A DNA stretch of 5,938 nucleotides from Streptomyces violaceoruber. Lineage in GTDB: Bacteria > Actinomycetota > Actinomycetes > Streptomycetales > Streptomycetaceae. The stretch spans positions 1 to 5,938 of the forward strand of contig JODI01000175.1 in NCBI GenBank assembly GCA_000720805.1, read 5' to 3'. Below the pieces are notes generated by a model. The model saw only the letters and a list, made by a program, of their open reading frames with translations. It searched no databases and was not told the DNA's origin. Position numbers and translations under genes: made by a program. Positions 4,579 to 5,938 of the stretch are shown here, piece by piece. How positions within the stretch are numbered: the stretch's first letter is position 1; every line of letters begins with the position of its first letter.

Positions 4579-5196
4579 ATGCCCCAGTCCCGCGACTCCG
4601 GCCGGACCGCAGCGCCCGTAGCCGCCGGCGACACGCGCGAGCGCGTCCTTACCGCTGCCATGGAGGAGTTCGCCCGCCATGGCATCGCCGGCGCCCGCGT
4701 GGACCGCATCGCCAAGCTCGCCAGGACCAGCAAAGAACGCGTCTACGCCTACTTCCGCAGCAAAGACGCGCTCTATGCCGACGTCGCCGCACGGGAGTAC
4801 GTCGTCATCGCCGAGGCCACCCAAATGGACCCGTCCGACCTCCCTGGCTACGCGGGCCGCCTGTTCGACTACTTCGTCGCCCGTCCGGACCACTACCGCC
4901 TGATCGCCTGGGGCCGCCTCGAACTGCCGGGCACCACAGCCGTTGCCGACGATCCCGCCCAGGCAGTGCTCGCCCGCAAAATCGACCAGCTCCGCCAGGT
5001 CCAACAGGCCGGACAGCTCGCCCCCGCCTGGGACCCGGCCGACGTCCTCGCCCTGGTCAACCAGATCGCCATGACCTGGGCGTCGCAACCCGAACTCAGC
5101 GAGGCCGCCGCCGCACACGCCGTGGACCCCACCACCGCCGCCCGCCGCGCCGCAGTAGTGACCGCTGTCGAGCAGCTTTTCCCTCGGGCGCGCTGA
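4579..5196 (+). CDS. TetR/AcrR family transcriptional regulator
   Basis: A 205-residue one-component repressor-type regulator. The N-terminal DNA-binding domain is clear: TRERVLTAAMEEFARHGIAGARVDRIAKLA, then TSKERVYAYFRSKDALYADV (about residues 19-70), with the family's helix-turn-helix and the conserved Y-F-x-S-K-D-x-L. A helical ligand and dimerisation domain follows (about 80-205), as divergent as usual for the family, with FDYFVARPDHYRLIAWGRLELPG a visible landmark. ATG 4579 is chosen because upstream sequence in the frame back to 4441 runs through the operators and the reductase start. The gene is divergent from the aldo/keto reductase, with two palindromes in between, so it most likely represses both that gene and itself. 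The ligand is unknown; a substrate or product of the reductase is the natural guess. Confidence 0.93.
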   Translation: MPQSRDSGRTAAPVAAGDTRERVLTAAMEEFARHGIAGARVDRIAKLARTSKERVYAYFRSKDALYADVAAREYVVIAEATQMDPSDLPGYAGRLFDYFVARPDHYRLIAWGRLELPGTTAVADDPAQAVLARKIDQLRQVQQAGQLAPAWDPADVLALVNQIAMTWASQPELSEAAAAHAVDPTTAARRAAVVTAVEQLFPRAR

Positions 5197-5453
5197 CGTC
5201 CCCGGGACCCGCGGCAGCCCTGCCCGAACATTCCCCGAACGACGCCCGCGTCTGCCCGTAAGCAGGCTCCAGGCTCCGTGGAGAGGGTGGGCTGTTCACT
5301 GGAGCAAGGTGGGTGCCGACTTGGCGCTGCCCTGGGGGCGAACACTGCAGCTCTCGAACAGCGACACTCCACCAGTGCTCCCATCGGGCGTTCACGCGGA
5401 CCGCGACGGGGGTCATCGCCTCCGACGGGCACGGGGCCTCCGCCTTGTTTCCG
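5197..5453. other. Intergenic space between convergent regulators
   Basis: This 257-bp gap separates the ends of the TetR and AraC genes. It holds a short palindrome just after the TetR stop (GTCCCCGGGAC, 5198-5208), a small inverted repeat GACGC/GCGTC near 5240-5251, and a tandem CAGGCTC pair near 5264-5277. Each is weak, and none is a convincing terminator. I see no gene here. Confidence 0.4.
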
Positions 5454-5938
5454 TCACGCGTCGGTCCTCGCTGCGCGGGCGGCGAAGGCGGCCGGGGTGA
5501 GTCCGGTGCGGTCGCGGAAGAAGCGGCCGAAGTTCGCAGGGTCGGTGAAGCCGAGGTGGGCGGCCACCGTCCGGGCATCCCACCGGGCAGCTCCCAGCAG
5601 GCGCCGGGCTTCCAGGAGGCGCCGCTCGTCGATGAGTTCGCGTACCCCCTTGCCGGTGGCGTCCCGGGCGGCGCGGCTGAGGGTGCGGACCGAGCAGTCG
5701 AGCAACGCGGCGTAGTCCGCGGCTTGGTGCAGTTCGCGAAAGTGCATTTCCAAGGCGTCCAGGAAGCGTCCGTATCTGTCGGCGCGGCCGGTGCCGGCCG
5801 TGGTCGTGGCTGTGCCGGTGGGGGCGATGCCCGGGGAGTTGGCCAGGCGCAGCAGCAGCGATTCGAGCAGGCTGCGCCGCAGGGCGTGGTGGATGTCGAG
5901 GGGGCGGCGCCCCAGTGCGCGGTGTTCGTCCAGGAGCT
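5454..5938 (-). CDS. AraC family transcriptional regulator, C-terminal part (cut by window edge)
   Basis: The frame is open from the right edge to TGA at 5454-5456, giving the last 160 residues. The C-terminal 99 or so form the AraC/XylS DNA-binding domain with two helix-turn-helix units. The first is ADYAALLDCSVRTLSRAARD with ELIDERRLLEARRLL after it. The second is WDARTVAAHLGFTDPANFGRFFRDRTGLTPAAF, the canonical family signature. Before this come a helical stretch (LDIHHALRRSLLESLLLRLA) and a Thr/Gly/Ala-rich linker (about residues 39-50 of the visible part). This layout suggests a cupin-type AraC-binding sensor domain lying outside the window. A short frame from TTG 5753 is an internal start and is rejected. 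It converges on the TetR gene; its own promoter and targets are not visible. Confidence 0.9.
   Translation of the reverse strand, partial: LLDEHRALGRRPLDIHHALRRSLLESLLLRLANSPGIAPTGTATTTAGTGRADRYGRFLDALEMHFRELHQAADYAALLDCSVRTLSRAARDATGKGVRELIDERRLLEARRLLGAARWDARTVAAHLGFTDPANFGRFFRDRTGLTPAAFAARAARTDA

Noticed and set aside
4470..5261. 263-codon + strand frame overlapping the TetR gene
   Set aside because: Arg/Pro-rich shadow of the TetR reading frame.

Overview
The window looks like chromosomal DNA from a high-GC actinomycete, most likely Streptomyces or a close relative. The base composition is strongly GC-rich and codons end mostly in G or C. The gene content fits too: an ANTAR protein, an RsbW-like ATPase, a STAS anti-anti-sigma factor, TetR and AraC regulators. 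Genus is an inference from these traits, not from a marker gene.

Left part (1-2311). Bases 1-506 hold no convincing gene but contain a perfect 12-bp-stem hairpin (203-239). Next is a small regulatory cluster. It has an ANTAR-domain protein (507-854, +), an RsbW-type HATPase (880-1383, -) and a STAS anti-anti-sigma protein (1529-1906, +). The ANTAR and ATPase genes converge on one hairpin that contains both stop codons. The ATPase and STAS genes diverge from a shared region. That region has a possible SigB-type promoter and a perfect 22-bp tandem duplication that copies the ATPase gene's start codon and purine-rich leader. The ATPase and STAS proteins are the two halves of a classical partner switch; no sigma factor is in the window. 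A small single-pass membrane protein gene (2003-2311, -) follows, with an excellent ribosome binding site.

Middle (2312-3461). This holds the 3' remnant of a rarA (mgsA) gene. The AAA+ ATPase half is missing, and a likely one-base frameshift lies in a C5 run at 2627-2631. The C-terminal tail of the relic looks more like proteobacterial than actinobacterial RarA, as judged from memory of the family. About 200 bp of non-coding DNA follows, with a probable terminator for the next gene.

Right part (3462-5938). An aldo/keto reductase (3462-4454, -) and a TetR-family regulator (4579-5196, +) are divergently transcribed. Their 124-bp intergenic region carries a near-consensus promoter for the reductase, a 25-bp near-perfect palindrome over its -10 and start, and a 15-bp perfect palindrome beside its -35. 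The second palindrome also lies just upstream of a likely leaderless promoter for the regulator. This is the layout of a self-regulating repressor controlling a neighbouring oxidoreductase. The window ends inside an AraC-family regulator on the - strand, of which only the C-terminal 160 residues are visible.

I found no tRNA, rRNA, CRISPR array or intact mobile element. Nothing here amounts to a clearly undescribed multi-gene system. The most informative signals are the dual-operator reductase/regulator region, the duplicated translation start and the decaying, possibly foreign rarA.
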